A stretch of 43,903 bases of DNA from the NCBI GenBank assembly GCA_036266995.1, contig DATAWX010000016.1, positions 1 to 43,903 on the forward strand. Reading direction: 5' to 3'. Below the pieces are notes generated by a model. The model searched no databases. It saw only the letters and a list, made by a program, of their open reading frames with translations, and was not told where the DNA came from. Made by a program: the position numbers and the translations under genes. Source of the stretch: GCA-003244245 sp036266995 (GTDB taxonomy: Bacteria > Actinomycetota > Actinomycetes > Mycobacteriales > Pseudonocardiaceae). How positions within the stretch are numbered: the first letter of the stretch is position 1; each line of letters begins with the position of its first letter. This document shows positions 14,795 to 23,404 of this stretch, in pieces.

Positions 14795-17233
14795 TCACCG
14801 GGCCGCGCTGAGCACCGCGCGCTCGATCCGCTCACGCGCCTCGGGCGACAGTGCAGGGTGACCATCGGGGGCACCGTGACCTCCGGGAACAGTCAGACCG
14901 AACGAGTCCACCGCCGAGCCGCCCAGGGTGGAGATCCGCGCCCATCGGATGGTGACCGCGTTGCTCTCCAAAGCCGCGGCGACCCGGTGCAGCAAACCGA
15001 TCCGGTCGGTAGTGCGCAGTTCGAGGACCACCGCGCCGGTGGCCTCGTCGTCAAACCACAGCACCTTGGTCTCGACGTCGGACAATCCCGCTCCGGACCC
15101 TGGGGTCTCGCCGTAGTCGCGCTCCTTGACCGCCAGGGCGTCCGCCAGTTGCAATGAGCCGTCCAAGGCCCGCGCTAGATCCTGGCGCAGCAGCGCGACG
15201 TCCGGCGGCCGACCGAAGCGCGGGGAGACGGTGAAGCTCTGCACCGCCGCGCAGCCACCGGGCAGCTCCACGACTCGGATGTCGGCGGAGTGGACCCGCA
15301 ACGAGTGCAGCGCGAGGACCCCGGCGGCCAGCGCGAGCACACCGCACCGGCCGGGCGCCACGACTGTGATCGTGTTCACCGCATCCGGGCCGGTGGCGCC
15401 ACTCGCTGTGACGTGCAGTGCACCGCTGCCGACGAACTGCAGCGCCAACGCACGGTGCTGCCCGGTGAGGGGCTCCGGGGCCGGCATCGGCCGGCCGGCC
15501 AGCACCGCACGGCAGCGCTCAGCGAGGTCGGAGATCAGGCCGGCCCGCCATTCGGTCCAGACGCCGGGGCCCGTGGCCAGACTGTCCGCCTCGACCAGCG
15601 CGATCAGTAGCTCCAGCAGGGTCGGGTCCGCACCGAGGGTATCGACTACCCGCTGCGCGGTGGTGGGATCGTCGAGGTCTCGCCGGGTCGCCGTATGGGG
15701 TAACAGCAGGTGATGGCGCACCATCGCACAGAGCGTGTCGACGTCGGAGGGCCACAACCCCAGCCGCTGCCCGATCTGCTCGGCGAGCGCCGCGCCGACG
15801 ATGCTGTGGTCGCCGCCGCGGCCCTTGCCCAGGTCGTGCAGCAGCGCGCCGAGCAGGAGTAGGTCCGGGCGGGCGACAGTGGTGGTCAGCCGACTCGCCT
15901 GCGCCACAGCCTCCACCAGATGCCGGTCCACGGTCCAGACATGTGCCCGATCCCGCGGCGGCAGGTCACGCACCGCACCCCATTCCGGGAACAGCCGCCC
16001 CCACAGCCCGGTGCGGTCCATCGCCTCGATCACATCCACCGCCGCCGGGCCCGCGCCCAGCAGCGACAGTAGCTCCTCCAGCGCTGACCGCGGCCATGGT
16101 CGGCGCAGCTCCGGCGCGGTCTCGGCGAGGGTCATGAGGGTGCCGGCAGCGACCGGCATACCGGTTCGGGCCGCCGTCGCCGCGACCCGCAGAGCCAATG
16201 CGGGGTCCCGTGCCGGGTTGGCGTCGCGGGCCAGCACCACCTGGCCGCCATGCTCGACCACTCCCTCATCCAATGGACGGCGTACCGGTCCGCGCCCAAG
16301 GCTGCGCAGCCCGGTCAACCGGGCGCGGCCACGAGACGTAGGCGCGGCGGCCCGGGCGCCTCGCAGCGCGACGTCCACCGCGTAGGCAACGGTCCGCGCC
16401 GCTCCGGAAAGCCGCCTGGCCAGATCGAACCGGTCGCCGATCGCCAGCGCCGCGGCGACCTCGTCGGCGTCCTGCGCGCGGAGCACGTCGCGGCCTCTGC
16501 CGGCTAACCGATGCAGCTCGGTGCGCACATCGAGCAGCAGATCGCGCGCTTCCCACACGTCGGACCCGGCCCGGTCCACGAGCTGGCCAGCCGAGAGCGC
16601 ATCCAGCAACTGCACGTCCCGCAACCCGCCATGGCCGTTCTTGAGGTCCGGTTCGACCCGGTGCGCGATGTCGCCACTGCGCACCCAGCGCTGCTGCGTT
16701 GACTCGATGAGCTCGTCGAGCCGGCCGCGGATGCCACTGCGCCACGCGCGCCGCACGGCGGTGTCCATCGCCGTGAACAACTCCTCGTCACCAGCGATCA
16801 GCCGGGCATCGAGCAACCCCAGCGCGGCGCGCAGGTCGGTGGCCGCCACCTGGACAGCCTGCCCGACCGTTCGGACGCTGTGGTCAAGATCGATGCGGGC
16901 GTCCCACAGTGGGTACCACAACGAGTTCGCGAGCTCGGCCACGTCGCGCTTGCCGTCATGCAGCAGGACCAGGTCCAAATCGGAGTAGGGCACGACCTCT
17001 CGCCGACCCAGCGCACCGACCGCGACCAACGCGCTGCCGCAACCGACGCCCACCGCGGTGCAGCAGGAGGTGAGCCACAGTTCGTAGAGATCCGCGAGCG
17101 CTACCCGCAGCGCTTTCGCGCTGAGGTGGCGGTGCCGGGGATTCTCGCCGAGAAGGGCGGCGCGGGCCCTGACGAGATCGTCCGCCGGGGTGTCCGAGCC
17201 TCCGGGGTGAGGGGGGGCTCCTGGCCGCTTCAT
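14795..17233 (-). CDS. glnD: PII uridylyl/adenylyl-transferase GlnD
   Basis: GlnD modifies and demodifies the PII protein according to glutamine level. In actinobacteria the modification is adenylylation. The 812-residue product has a nucleotidyltransferase core at about 65-95 (GCGSALVAVGALGRREVVPY, then SDLDLVLLHD). A helical linker follows, then an HD domain near 455-520 (LLLLGALLHDLGKGRGGDHS) for the removal reaction. Two ACT domains follow, the last starting VVLELRTTDRIGLLHRVAAA, for glutamine sensing. All parts are present. It is 199 bases downstream of glnB, with a perfect hairpin in between. Confidence 0.96.
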   Translation of the reverse strand: MKRPGAPPHPGGSDTPADDLVRARAALLGENPRHRHLSAKALRVALADLYELWLTSCCTAVGVGCGSALVAVGALGRREVVPYSDLDLVLLHDGKRDVAELANSLWYPLWDARIDLDHSVRTVGQAVQVAATDLRAALGLLDARLIAGDEELFTAMDTAVRRAWRSGIRGRLDELIESTQQRWVRSGDIAHRVEPDLKNGHGGLRDVQLLDALSAGQLVDRAGSDVWEARDLLLDVRTELHRLAGRGRDVLRAQDADEVAAALAIGDRFDLARRLSGAARTVAYAVDVALRGARAAAPTSRGRARLTGLRSLGRGPVRRPLDEGVVEHGGQVVLARDANPARDPALALRVAATAARTGMPVAAGTLMTLAETAPELRRPWPRSALEELLSLLGAGPAAVDVIEAMDRTGLWGRLFPEWGAVRDLPPRDRAHVWTVDRHLVEAVAQASRLTTTVARPDLLLLGALLHDLGKGRGGDHSIVGAALAEQIGQRLGLWPSDVDTLCAMVRHHLLLPHTATRRDLDDPTTAQRVVDTLGADPTLLELLIALVEADSLATGPGVWTEWRAGLISDLAERCRAVLAGRPMPAPEPLTGQHRALALQFVGSGALHVTASGATGPDAVNTITVVAPGRCGVLALAAGVLALHSLRVHSADIRVVELPGGCAAVQSFTVSPRFGRPPDVALLRQDLARALDGSLQLADALAVKERDYGETPGSGAGLSDVETKVLWFDDEATGAVVLELRTTDRIGLLHRVAAALESNAVTIRWARISTLGGSAVDSFGLTVPGGHGAPDGHPALSPEARERIERAVLSAAR

Positions 17234-17384
17234 CGCCCTGCCCTTCTGTGCCGAATATCGCCGTTTCGGATGCCGTCCATGCTGGCTATACGCCCGGCGA
17301 CGTCGGTCGACTTGAGGGTTCGCGAGGCTTGTAACGCTGCGACCGCTGGCACGTTACAAACAGGTTTCGAGCCGATCACCCGCT

Positions 17385-17419
17385 CGCGGGGTACCGGTGA
17401 GATGTACCGGTACCCCGCG
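17385..17419 (-). terminator. 14-bp perfect stem-loop between glnB and glnD
   Basis: Arms CGCGGGGTACCGGT (17385-17398) and ACCGGTACCCCGCG (17406-17419) pair without mismatch around a 7-base loop. It starts 14 bases after the glnB stop. No U-rich tail follows on the minus strand, as is common for actinobacterial terminators. It probably ends or weakens the amtB-glnB transcript, so that glnD is made at a lower, more constant level. An RNA-processing or stabilising hairpin is the alternative. Confidence 0.7.
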
Positions 17420-17432
17420 CGAAGTCAGCACG

Positions 17433-17771
17433 TCACAAGGCGTCTAGGCCCCGCTCGCCGGTTCGCACCCGGACCACAGTTTCCACCGGAGTGACCCAGA
17501 CCTTCCCGTCCCCGATCTTCCCGGTCCGAGCAGCCTCGACCAACGCGTCGATGGTCTTGTCCACCTGAGCCTCGTCTACCACGACCTCCACCCGGATCTT
17601 GGGCACGAAGTCGACGGAGTACTCCGCACCCCGGTAGACCTCGGTGTGCCCCTTCTGCCGGCCGAAGCCTTGCACCTCGCTGACCGTCATCCCGAGCACA
17701 CCGATCCGCTCCAAGGCAGCCTTGACGTCCTCCAGAGTGAACGGCTTGACGATCGCGGTCACCAGCTTCAT
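17433..17771 (-). CDS. glnB: Nitrogen regulatory PII protein
   Basis: PII senses 2-oxoglutarate, ATP/ADP and, through GlnD, glutamine. It controls AmtB and nitrogen enzymes. The 112-residue protein starts MKLVTAIVKPFTLEDVKAAL. The T-loop GHTEVYRGAEYSVDFVPK contains the modification Tyr of EYSVDF. The B-loop (ARTGKIGDGKVWV) and the C-terminal VVRVRTGERG are standard. It is 6 bases after amtB, so it is of the GlnK type in context. Confidence 0.97.
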   Translation of the reverse strand: MKLVTAIVKPFTLEDVKAALERIGVLGMTVSEVQGFGRQKGHTEVYRGAEYSVDFVPKIRVEVVVDEAQVDKTIDALVEAARTGKIGDGKVWVTPVETVVRVRTGERGLDAL

Positions 17772-17777
17772 CGCCGA

Positions 17778-19148
17778 TCACCCTTCCTGCCCGGCCGAGG
17801 CCGGGATCTTGCTAGCGGGCGCCTGAGCGGGCTTGCTGTTCGTCGACCCGCTCCCAGTGAAGATTGCGCTGAGCTCGTAACCGGCCTCAGCGTGCTCTGT
17901 CTCGTCGATACCGGTCCGCTCGGCGTCCTCGTCCACCCGCAGACCGATGGTGTGCTTCAACACCAGCGCGATGATCAGGGCCCCGACGAACGAGAAGATC
18001 ATCACAGCGAATGCTGCCACGGCTTGGCGCCACAGCTGGTCGGTACCTCCGCCGTAGAACAGGCCGTTGACCCCGGCTGGTGCTGCCGCCGTGGCGAGTA
18101 AGCCAACCGACAGCGTGCCAGCCAGACCGCCGATAAGGTGCACGCCGACCACGTCGAGGGAGTCGTCGAAACCGAACCGGAACTTGATGGCGACCGCGAG
18201 CGCGCACACCGCGCCGGCGATCGCTCCTACCGCGATCGCGCCGACGGGAGAGACCGACGAACACGATGGGGTGATGGCAACCAGGCCGGCCACGACACCG
18301 GAGGCGGCACCGAGGCTGGTAGGTCGACCGTCGCGGATGCGTTCAACAAGCAGCCAGGTCAGCATCGCCGCGCAGGTGGCCACCGTGGTGTTGATGAAGG
18401 CCATCCCCGCGACGCCGTTTGAGGCAACGGCCGATCCGGCGTTGAAGCCGAACCACCCGAACCACAGCAGACCGGCACCGAGCATGACGAACGGCAGGTT
18501 GTGCGGACGCATAGCCTCCCGCGGCCAACCGCGGCGCTTGCCGAGCACCAGGCACAGCGCCAAGCCCGCGGCACCGGCGTTGATGTGCACCGCCGTTCCG
18601 CCGGCGAAGTCGATCGCTTTGAGTTGGTTGGCGATCCAGCCGCCCTTCGCGGCGCTGACGCCGTCGAAGGCGAACACCCAGTGCGCGACCGGGAAGTAGA
18701 TCACGGTCGCCCAGATCGCGGCGAACGCCAGCCATGGCCCGAACCGCATCCGGTCGGCAACTGCACCCGACACCAGGGCCACCGTGATGATCGCGAACAT
18801 CGCCTGGAACGCGACGAACACCGTCGCCGGAATTGTCCCCACCAACGGGATTGCGACCTTGGCGCCCCCGCTGGCAACGTAGGTCCCCCCGTAAAGTCCC
18901 TTGAGCCCCGCGTAGTTGAACGGGTTGCCGATCAGACCGTGACCGGCGTCGTTCCCGAATGCCTCTGAGTAGCCGTAAAGCACCCAGAGAACGCCCACGA
19001 TCCCCATCGCAGACATGCTCATCATGATCATGTTCAGGACGCCCTTCGAGCGGACCATGCCGCCATAGAAGAACGCCAGGCCCGGAGTCATCAGCAGCAC
19101 AAGGGCAGAGCTGGCAAGCATCCAGGCAGTGTCACCTGTGTCTGGCAC
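17778..19148 (-). CDS. amtB: Ammonium transporter
   Basis: AmtB conducts ammonium across the membrane as a trimer and is blocked by PII. The 456-residue protein has eleven expected membrane segments, starting DTAWMLASSALVLLMTPGLA. The twin pore histidines are in GGTAVHINAGAAGLALCLVL and VVGVHLIGGLAGTLSVG. I take GTG 19148 as the start because AGAGGAG lies at ideal distance. ATG 19178 has no ribosome-binding site. A GlnR-type box lies 71-129 bases upstream of the start. The C-terminal tail is polar. Confidence 0.95.
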   Translation of the reverse strand: MPDTGDTAWMLASSALVLLMTPGLAFFYGGMVRSKGVLNMIMMSMSAMGIVGVLWVLYGYSEAFGNDAGHGLIGNPFNYAGLKGLYGGTYVASGGAKVAIPLVGTIPATVFVAFQAMFAIITVALVSGAVADRMRFGPWLAFAAIWATVIYFPVAHWVFAFDGVSAAKGGWIANQLKAIDFAGGTAVHINAGAAGLALCLVLGKRRGWPREAMRPHNLPFVMLGAGLLWFGWFGFNAGSAVASNGVAGMAFINTTVATCAAMLTWLLVERIRDGRPTSLGAASGVVAGLVAITPSCSSVSPVGAIAVGAIAGAVCALAVAIKFRFGFDDSLDVVGVHLIGGLAGTLSVGLLATAAAPAGVNGLFYGGGTDQLWRQAVAAFAVMIFSFVGALIIALVLKHTIGLRVDEDAERTGIDETEHAEAGYELSAIFTGSGSTNSKPAQAPASKIPASAGQEG

Positions 19149-19218
19149 GGGTTCACTCCTCTGTGTCGAGACACGCATCACGATCGGGTGGTGCGTGTGA
19201 AAAGAGTGAACAGCTGGT

Positions 19219-19277
19219 GTTTCGGCCGGAGGCACAGTATGTTTCCGCCGCGTTAACTGTGGGTGCCCCACTGTTAC
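19219..19277 (-). promoter_or_regulatory. Probable GlnR binding site upstream of amtB
   Basis: On the minus strand, 19256 down to 19219 reads TTAAC-N6-GAAAC-N6-TGCCT-N6-GAAAC. The GlnR consensus of actinobacteria is GTnAC-N6-GAAAC repeated at 22-base intervals. The two GAAAC half-sites match exactly and are exactly 22 bases apart; the GTnAC halves are weaker. A further GTAAC lies at 19277-19273. Position 71 bases or more upstream of the start fits nitrogen-starvation activation of amtB-glnB. The match is direct; regulation is inference from the known GlnR regulon. Confidence 0.6.
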
Positions 19278-19333
19278 GTCCGGGTTGCGGATGCCGACTG
19301 GATAGTTCCGGTCGCTTGCAGTTATCGAGAGAG

Positions 19334-20941
19334 TCAGTCCAACAAGGCGTCTACAAAAGCAGCCGGCTCGAATGGCGCGAGATCGTCTACACCCTCGCCG
19401 AGGCCCACCAACTTGACCGGCACCCCGAGCTCGCGTTGCACGTGGAAGACGATGCCGCCCTTGGCGGTACCGTCCAGCTTGGTCAACACGATGCCGGTGA
19501 CATCGACGACCTCGCGGAACACCCTCGCCTGCATCATCCCGTTCTGACCGGTGGTGGCATCCAGCACCAGCAGCACCTCATCCACCTCGGTCTGCTTGGA
19601 GATCACCCGCTTGACCTTGCCCAGCTCATCCATCAGGCCGGTCTTCGTATGTAGCCGGCCGGCGGTGTCGATCAATACCGTGTCGACGCCGTCGACGCTG
19701 CCCCGCTTGACCGCGTCGAAGGCGACACTGGCCGGGTCGGCGCCCTCGGCGCCCCGCACGACCTCCGCGCCGGCGCGCTCCCCCCAGGTAGCCAACTGCT
19801 CGACGGCGGCGGCCCGAAAGGTGTCGGCCGCGCCCAACAGGACTCGGCGCCCGTCAGCGACCAGCACGCGGGCCAGTTTGCCGGTGGTGGTGGTCTTACC
19901 GGTGCCGTTCACCCCAGCGATCAGCACCACACCGGGGACACTGGCGCCGTCGGCACCGTTGTGCGGCAACGCCCGCACCGCACGGTCGAGCTCTGGACGT
20001 AGCGCCTCGATCAGCACATCGCGCAGTGCCGCACGGGCTTGATCGGCCGTCCGCACCGCACGCGCGGCGAGTTCGGCGCGCAGCCTTTCCACGATCTCGG
20101 TGGTGGTGGCCGCGCCGAGATCGGCCAGCAACAGGGTGTCCTCCACATCGGTCCAGGAGTCCTCGTCGAGATCGCCGGCACCGAGGAGGCCCAGCAGGCT
20201 CTGCCCGAACGCCGAGCGCGACTTGGACAGCCGGCCGCGCAGCCGGACCAGTCGACCAGCGGGCGCGTCGATCGGCTCCATGAGCGCGGGGGCCGGTTCC
20301 GCGGGGGCCGGTGCCGGGGCTGCTCGTACGGGTGGAGCCGGTGCCGGGGCTGAAGGTGCGGGAGGAGCCGGCTCGACTGGTGCGGGTGTGGTCGGAGCCG
20401 GAGGAGCCGCCTTCACTGGCGAAGGCAGGTCCGCTGGCAGTTTCGGCTTCGGCGCTGCAGGGGCCGGGGCCGCCGGAGCAGCCGGTGCCTGCGCAGGCGG
20501 TTTCGGCGGCGCTGGTGCAGAAGCCTCCGGCCGTGCTCGGGCCGGCGGTTTCGGTGGCGCCGGCGCGGAAGCCTGTGGGCGGGCAGGCGCAACGGGTGGC
20601 TGCGCCGGTGGTTTCTCCGGGGCCGGAGCCCGCGGCGGGGCAGGAGCAGGCGGCGTCTGCTCAGGCGCTTTCGGCGGCGCCGGGGCGGAAGCCTGCGGTG
20701 GAGCCGGAGCCTGGGGCGGCGCCGGAGCCTGGGGCGGCGCCGGTGGACCACCTCCGCCGGAAGAGAAGCTGATGGAGCCGCCAGCTTGATATCGGCGAGG
20801 CGCCGGAGGAGGCGCCTCCACCTGCTGGTCGGGCTTTTCGGCGATGCTGATCCGCCGGCGGCGAGCTAGCAGCAAGCCCACGGCCAGCGCGACCAACAGC
20901 ACCACCGCGATGGCGACGGAGATCCAGATCACGCTAGACAC
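19334..20941 (-). CDS. ftsY: Signal recognition particle receptor FtsY
   Basis: FtsY docks the Ffh-ribosome complex at the membrane. The 535-residue protein starts with a true membrane helix (IWISVAIAVVLLVALAVGLL), then RRRR, as in other actinobacteria. A 160-residue Ala/Pro linker (about 60-225) follows. The NG domain begins near 240. G1 GVNGTGKTTTTGKLA is at 343, then DTFRAAAVEQL, DTAGRLHTK and TKLDGTAKGGI. The gene upstream (cupin, 135 bases away) is not the usual partner. In mycobacteria smc lies directly upstream of ftsY, so the island has been inserted here. Confidence 0.97.
   Translation of the reverse strand: MSSVIWISVAIAVVLLVALAVGLLLARRRRISIAEKPDQQVEAPPPAPRRYQAGGSISFSSGGGGPPAPPQAPAPPQAPAPPQASAPAPPKAPEQTPPAPAPPRAPAPEKPPAQPPVAPARPQASAPAPPKPPARARPEASAPAPPKPPAQAPAAPAAPAPAAPKPKLPADLPSPVKAAPPAPTTPAPVEPAPPAPSAPAPAPPVRAAPAPAPAEPAPALMEPIDAPAGRLVRLRGRLSKSRSAFGQSLLGLLGAGDLDEDSWTDVEDTLLLADLGAATTTEIVERLRAELAARAVRTADQARAALRDVLIEALRPELDRAVRALPHNGADGASVPGVVLIAGVNGTGKTTTTGKLARVLVADGRRVLLGAADTFRAAAVEQLATWGERAGAEVVRGAEGADPASVAFDAVKRGSVDGVDTVLIDTAGRLHTKTGLMDELGKVKRVISKQTEVDEVLLVLDATTGQNGMMQARVFREVVDVTGIVLTKLDGTAKGGIVFHVQRELGVPVKLVGLGEGVDDLAPFEPAAFVDALLD
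20270..20765 (-). repeat. Ala/Pro-rich low-complexity linker in ftsY
   Basis: This part of ftsY encodes imperfect repeats of the types APPQAPAPPQ, PPKPPARA and PAPVEPAPPA. DNA repeats such as GGGGCGGCGCCGGAGCCT occur near 20710-20740. It forms an extended spacer between the membrane anchor and the GTPase domain. Repeat number is likely to vary between strains. It also creates long open frames on the opposite strand that are not genes. Confidence 0.8.
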
Positions 20942-21076
20942 CAGACCATCCTGGCATCCGGTGGTACCGGTGGGCAGCGCTGGTTAGATCCCGACCGGCG
21001 CATACCGGCCAGACTGATGGAAGTCACCCACGCTGAGACAGCCGCTGACCCCGGTGTCGCGGCAACTATGTGGAAG

Positions 21077-21481
21077 TTACCCCTCGGCCGGATCGCCGGT
21101 GCTCGTTCCCGCAGCCGCAGCCATATTCCGCCGGATCGCCTCATCGGTCTTCCGCTGATCCGCCGTTGCCGTGAACTGCACCCATTCGCAGCCCGCCTGT
21201 GGCAAGGGAATGTGTCCTGGCGAGACATCGAAGGCCTCGCCCGCGGCAACGTCGAAGAGGCCGTCCTTGGTCGTGAAGGTGATCCGACCGCTGACCACGT
21301 AACCCTGGTGTCGACACTGGCACATGTCACCGGGCAACCCGCGGAACAGCGGCGTGGGATCGATCGCCTGGTCGACCTGCCCGAACTCGACTGTGACGTC
21401 CCCGGACTCGACCCGCCGGATTTGGCCCACATCCTCCTGCTCGAAGACGACGTCGCCGTCGCCTCTGCGAAGCGTTCTCAT
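21077..21481 (-). CDS. Cupin-domain protein
   Basis: A 134-residue single-domain cupin. Motif regions are QCRHQGYVVSGRITFTTKDG and the second strand pair AAGEAFDVSPGHIPLPQAGCEW. The start ATG 21481 has AGAGGAG just upstream. Canonical metal-binding His residues are mostly absent, with one in RHQGYVV and one in PGHIP, so enzymatic activity is uncertain. Related proteins occur beside methyltransferases and regulators in actinobacteria. It is the last gene of the isonitrile-side run, 53 bases after the methyltransferase. It could be a tailoring enzyme or a small-molecule sensor. Confidence 0.75.
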   Translation of the reverse strand: MRTLRRGDGDVVFEQEDVGQIRRVESGDVTVEFGQVDQAIDPTPLFRGLPGDMCQCRHQGYVVSGRITFTTKDGLFDVAAGEAFDVSPGHIPLPQAGCEWVQFTATADQRKTDEAIRRNMAAAAGTSTGDPAEG

Positions 21482-21534
21482 CTTGTTCTCCTCTCGAGGG
21501 TCCGCACGTTTTGGATCGGCCGCAGCACGAAGCG

Positions 21535-22602
21535 CTAGTCGGGTGGACGGCGCGCAACGAGCATGCGAATCGGCACACCCGGCGCAGCGGGGAGGACTCG
21601 GATGCTCTCGCACTCCGCAGCGCCCAACATCTCGGCGGCGTGGTGCGGGAACAGGCGCCCGCTGCCGAACAGCAGGCTCACCAGACGCAGGACCGCGGGC
21701 TGCAGCCCGTCCCCCTCGGCCGCGAGCGATCCGAGAACCACCCATCCACCGGGGCGTAGCGCGGCGCGGACCCGGCGCAGTCCCCGTGCCGCCACGTCAG
21801 CGGGCAAGAACATGACCGGGACCCACGCCAGGTCGTAGCGGTTCTCGTCAGTCAAATCCTGCACCGGCTGCGGGCGCAGTTCGATCCGGCCGCCGAGGCC
21901 CGCCTCGGCAACGTTGCGCCGGGCCAGCTCGAGTGCCGTTTCGAAGGGGTCGAGGCCGACGACGCGCAGGGTCGGGAACTGATGGCACATCGCGATAGCA
22001 AGGTGTCCGACCCCCGTGCCCACGTCGAGGAAGCGTGCGGTGGAGGCTTTCAAGGCCTCGGGAAGGCCCTCCAGGGCGGGGAAGAGCCGCTCGGCCCACA
22101 CGGCGACCGGCTCCACCGAACGCACGCCCCACGCCTGGAGCAGCGCTGGATCCGAGTAACGCCAGCCGTGCGCTGACGCATCGCCAGCCCGCAGACGCGC
22201 CGTGAGCTCGGCCGCCATCAAGTGGGTGGCGCGCAGATCGGCGCAGACGATTTCCTTTTTGCGCCCGCTGGTGTAGCCCGACATGCCGGACGTGCAGACA
22301 AAGGCCCCTCCGGCCACCTGGACAAGGTCCAGGGCCACGAGCACATCGAGGACGGCCCCGATCAGAGCGGCGGACGCTCCGGTCCGTTCGCTGATCTGCG
22401 CCGGGGTTTGGGGGGTGGCGAGCTCGTCGAGGATCCCACCCTCGAGGGCGCCCGCGAGCGCGGAAAACGCCCACACTGACGTACCCAGCTCGAAGATCCT
22501 TTTGCGTTCTTGAGCGCCCGGGAGAACGATCTCCACTTCGCTTGCCCCGCCGGCGGGTTCCGCACCCGGGCGACCGGCCTGCGTTTCGCGCTCTACGTCC
22601 AT
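21535..22602 (-). CDS. SAM-dependent methyltransferase
   Basis: A 355-residue methyltransferase with the layout of small-molecule O-methyltransferases. An N-terminal winged-helix dimerisation region (about 35-110: LGTSVWAFSALAGALEGGIL, PQTPAQISERTGASAALIGA) precedes a Rossmann domain. SAM motif I is FLDVGTGVGHLAIAM at 191-205, then VVGLDPFETALELA and an LRPGGWVVLGS motif. This layout is common in natural-product clusters, where it methylates a phenol or enol oxygen. It lies 18 bases after the MEDS gene on the isonitrile strand. Substrate is unknown; methylation of the isonitrile product is a hypothesis. Confidence 0.88.
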   Translation of the reverse strand: MDVERETQAGRPGAEPAGGASEVEIVLPGAQERKRIFELGTSVWAFSALAGALEGGILDELATPQTPAQISERTGASAALIGAVLDVLVALDLVQVAGGAFVCTSGMSGYTSGRKKEIVCADLRATHLMAAELTARLRAGDASAHGWRYSDPALLQAWGVRSVEPVAVWAERLFPALEGLPEALKASTARFLDVGTGVGHLAIAMCHQFPTLRVVGLDPFETALELARRNVAEAGLGGRIELRPQPVQDLTDENRYDLAWVPVMFLPADVAARGLRRVRAALRPGGWVVLGSLAAEGDGLQPAVLRLVSLLFGSGRLFPHHAAEMLGAAECESIRVLPAAPGVPIRMLVARRPPD

Positions 22603-22620
22603 GACCCAATTCTCCCGCGA

Positions 22621-23364
22621 TCAGCTTCCCTGACGCTGGAGCAACACCCTCGAGTGCTGTCCACAAATCGTCCGAAATCCGTCGTTGCTCCCGTCTCGAT
22701 CGAAGGCGCGCATCGGGTACGCGCAGAACAGCGAGAACGGGTAGCTGGCGGCGAGGTCGTTCCAGAGATCCTCCAACGCGATGGCAGCTGCGATGTTCCC
22801 CTCGTTCCATAGCACCGCGACCATCTCGCCGTAGATTCTCAGCTGGCGGGCGCTCTCGGCTGCTCGGGAAACGAGCTGCCCCATGGCGGCTTTGAAGCGC
22901 GCCGCATCGGGCATGCCGTCCACCATGAACATCGCCAACGTTTCGGACACGTCCAGTGCGATGAACCGGCCGCGTCGATGCGCCTCAGGTAACTCGATCC
23001 CCGCTGCCATGAGCGCGCGGTCGAACGAATCCCGGTGGGCCTCAGTGGCAACCACGATGCCGGCATCGCCGGTGATGAGGCCGGCCGCGAGGTAATCCCG
23101 CGCGGAGTCCACGAGGAATGCTTCTGTCTCATAGAATCCGACGAAATGCTCACCGTGCTGAAGCTGCGTGAGGCGCTCCGTGAACTCCCGGCGGGTGATG
23201 CGATACATCCCTCCCGAGCGCCGGACACCGAGGCGGCGCGCCCAGGTGCTGTCGAGCACGACATACCCGGTGGTCCGCCTCTTCCCGGAGTGTACTTTCG
23301 AAACGCTGATGGCTGAGTTTCCGGGATCTGTTCCCGAAGACGCACCATGGAGGTCGACGCTCAT
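22621..23364 (-). CDS. MEDS-domain (DcmR-like sensory) protein
   Basis: A 247-residue protein whose residues about 68-235 fit the MEDS domain (named from methanogen/methylotroph DcmR proteins). Matching stretches are EHFVGFYETEAFLVDSARDY, AGLITGDAGIVVATEAHRDS, GRFIALDVSETLAMFMVDGM and YGEMVAVLWNEGNIAAAIAL. The domain is thought to sense small hydrocarbon-like or reactive ligands. No helix-turn-helix or kinase domain is visible in the first 65 residues, so it is a stand-alone sensor-fold protein. It sits between isnB (40 bases) and the methyltransferase (18 bases). It may bind the pathway product or modulate the regulators. Confidence 0.82.
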   Translation of the reverse strand: MSVDLHGASSGTDPGNSAISVSKVHSGKRRTTGYVVLDSTWARRLGVRRSGGMYRITRREFTERLTQLQHGEHFVGFYETEAFLVDSARDYLAAGLITGDAGIVVATEAHRDSFDRALMAAGIELPEAHRRGRFIALDVSETLAMFMVDGMPDAARFKAAMGQLVSRAAESARQLRIYGEMVAVLWNEGNIAAAIALEDLWNDLAASYPFSLFCAYPMRAFDRDGSNDGFRTICGQHSRVLLQRQGS

Positions 23365-23404
23365 TTTCCCATCCCCTTACGGATAGTTCTGTTCTAAAGG
23401 CTGA

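Noticed and set aside
20100..20789. Gly/Ala-rich plus frame resembling a PE-PGRS or collagen-like protein
   Set aside because: It arises from the Ala/Pro linker of ftsY read in antisense; ftsY is certain.
21017..21538. Plus frame of 173 codons over the cupin gene
   Set aside because: The minus-strand cupin has a strong ribosome-binding site and fold motifs; the plus frame has neither.
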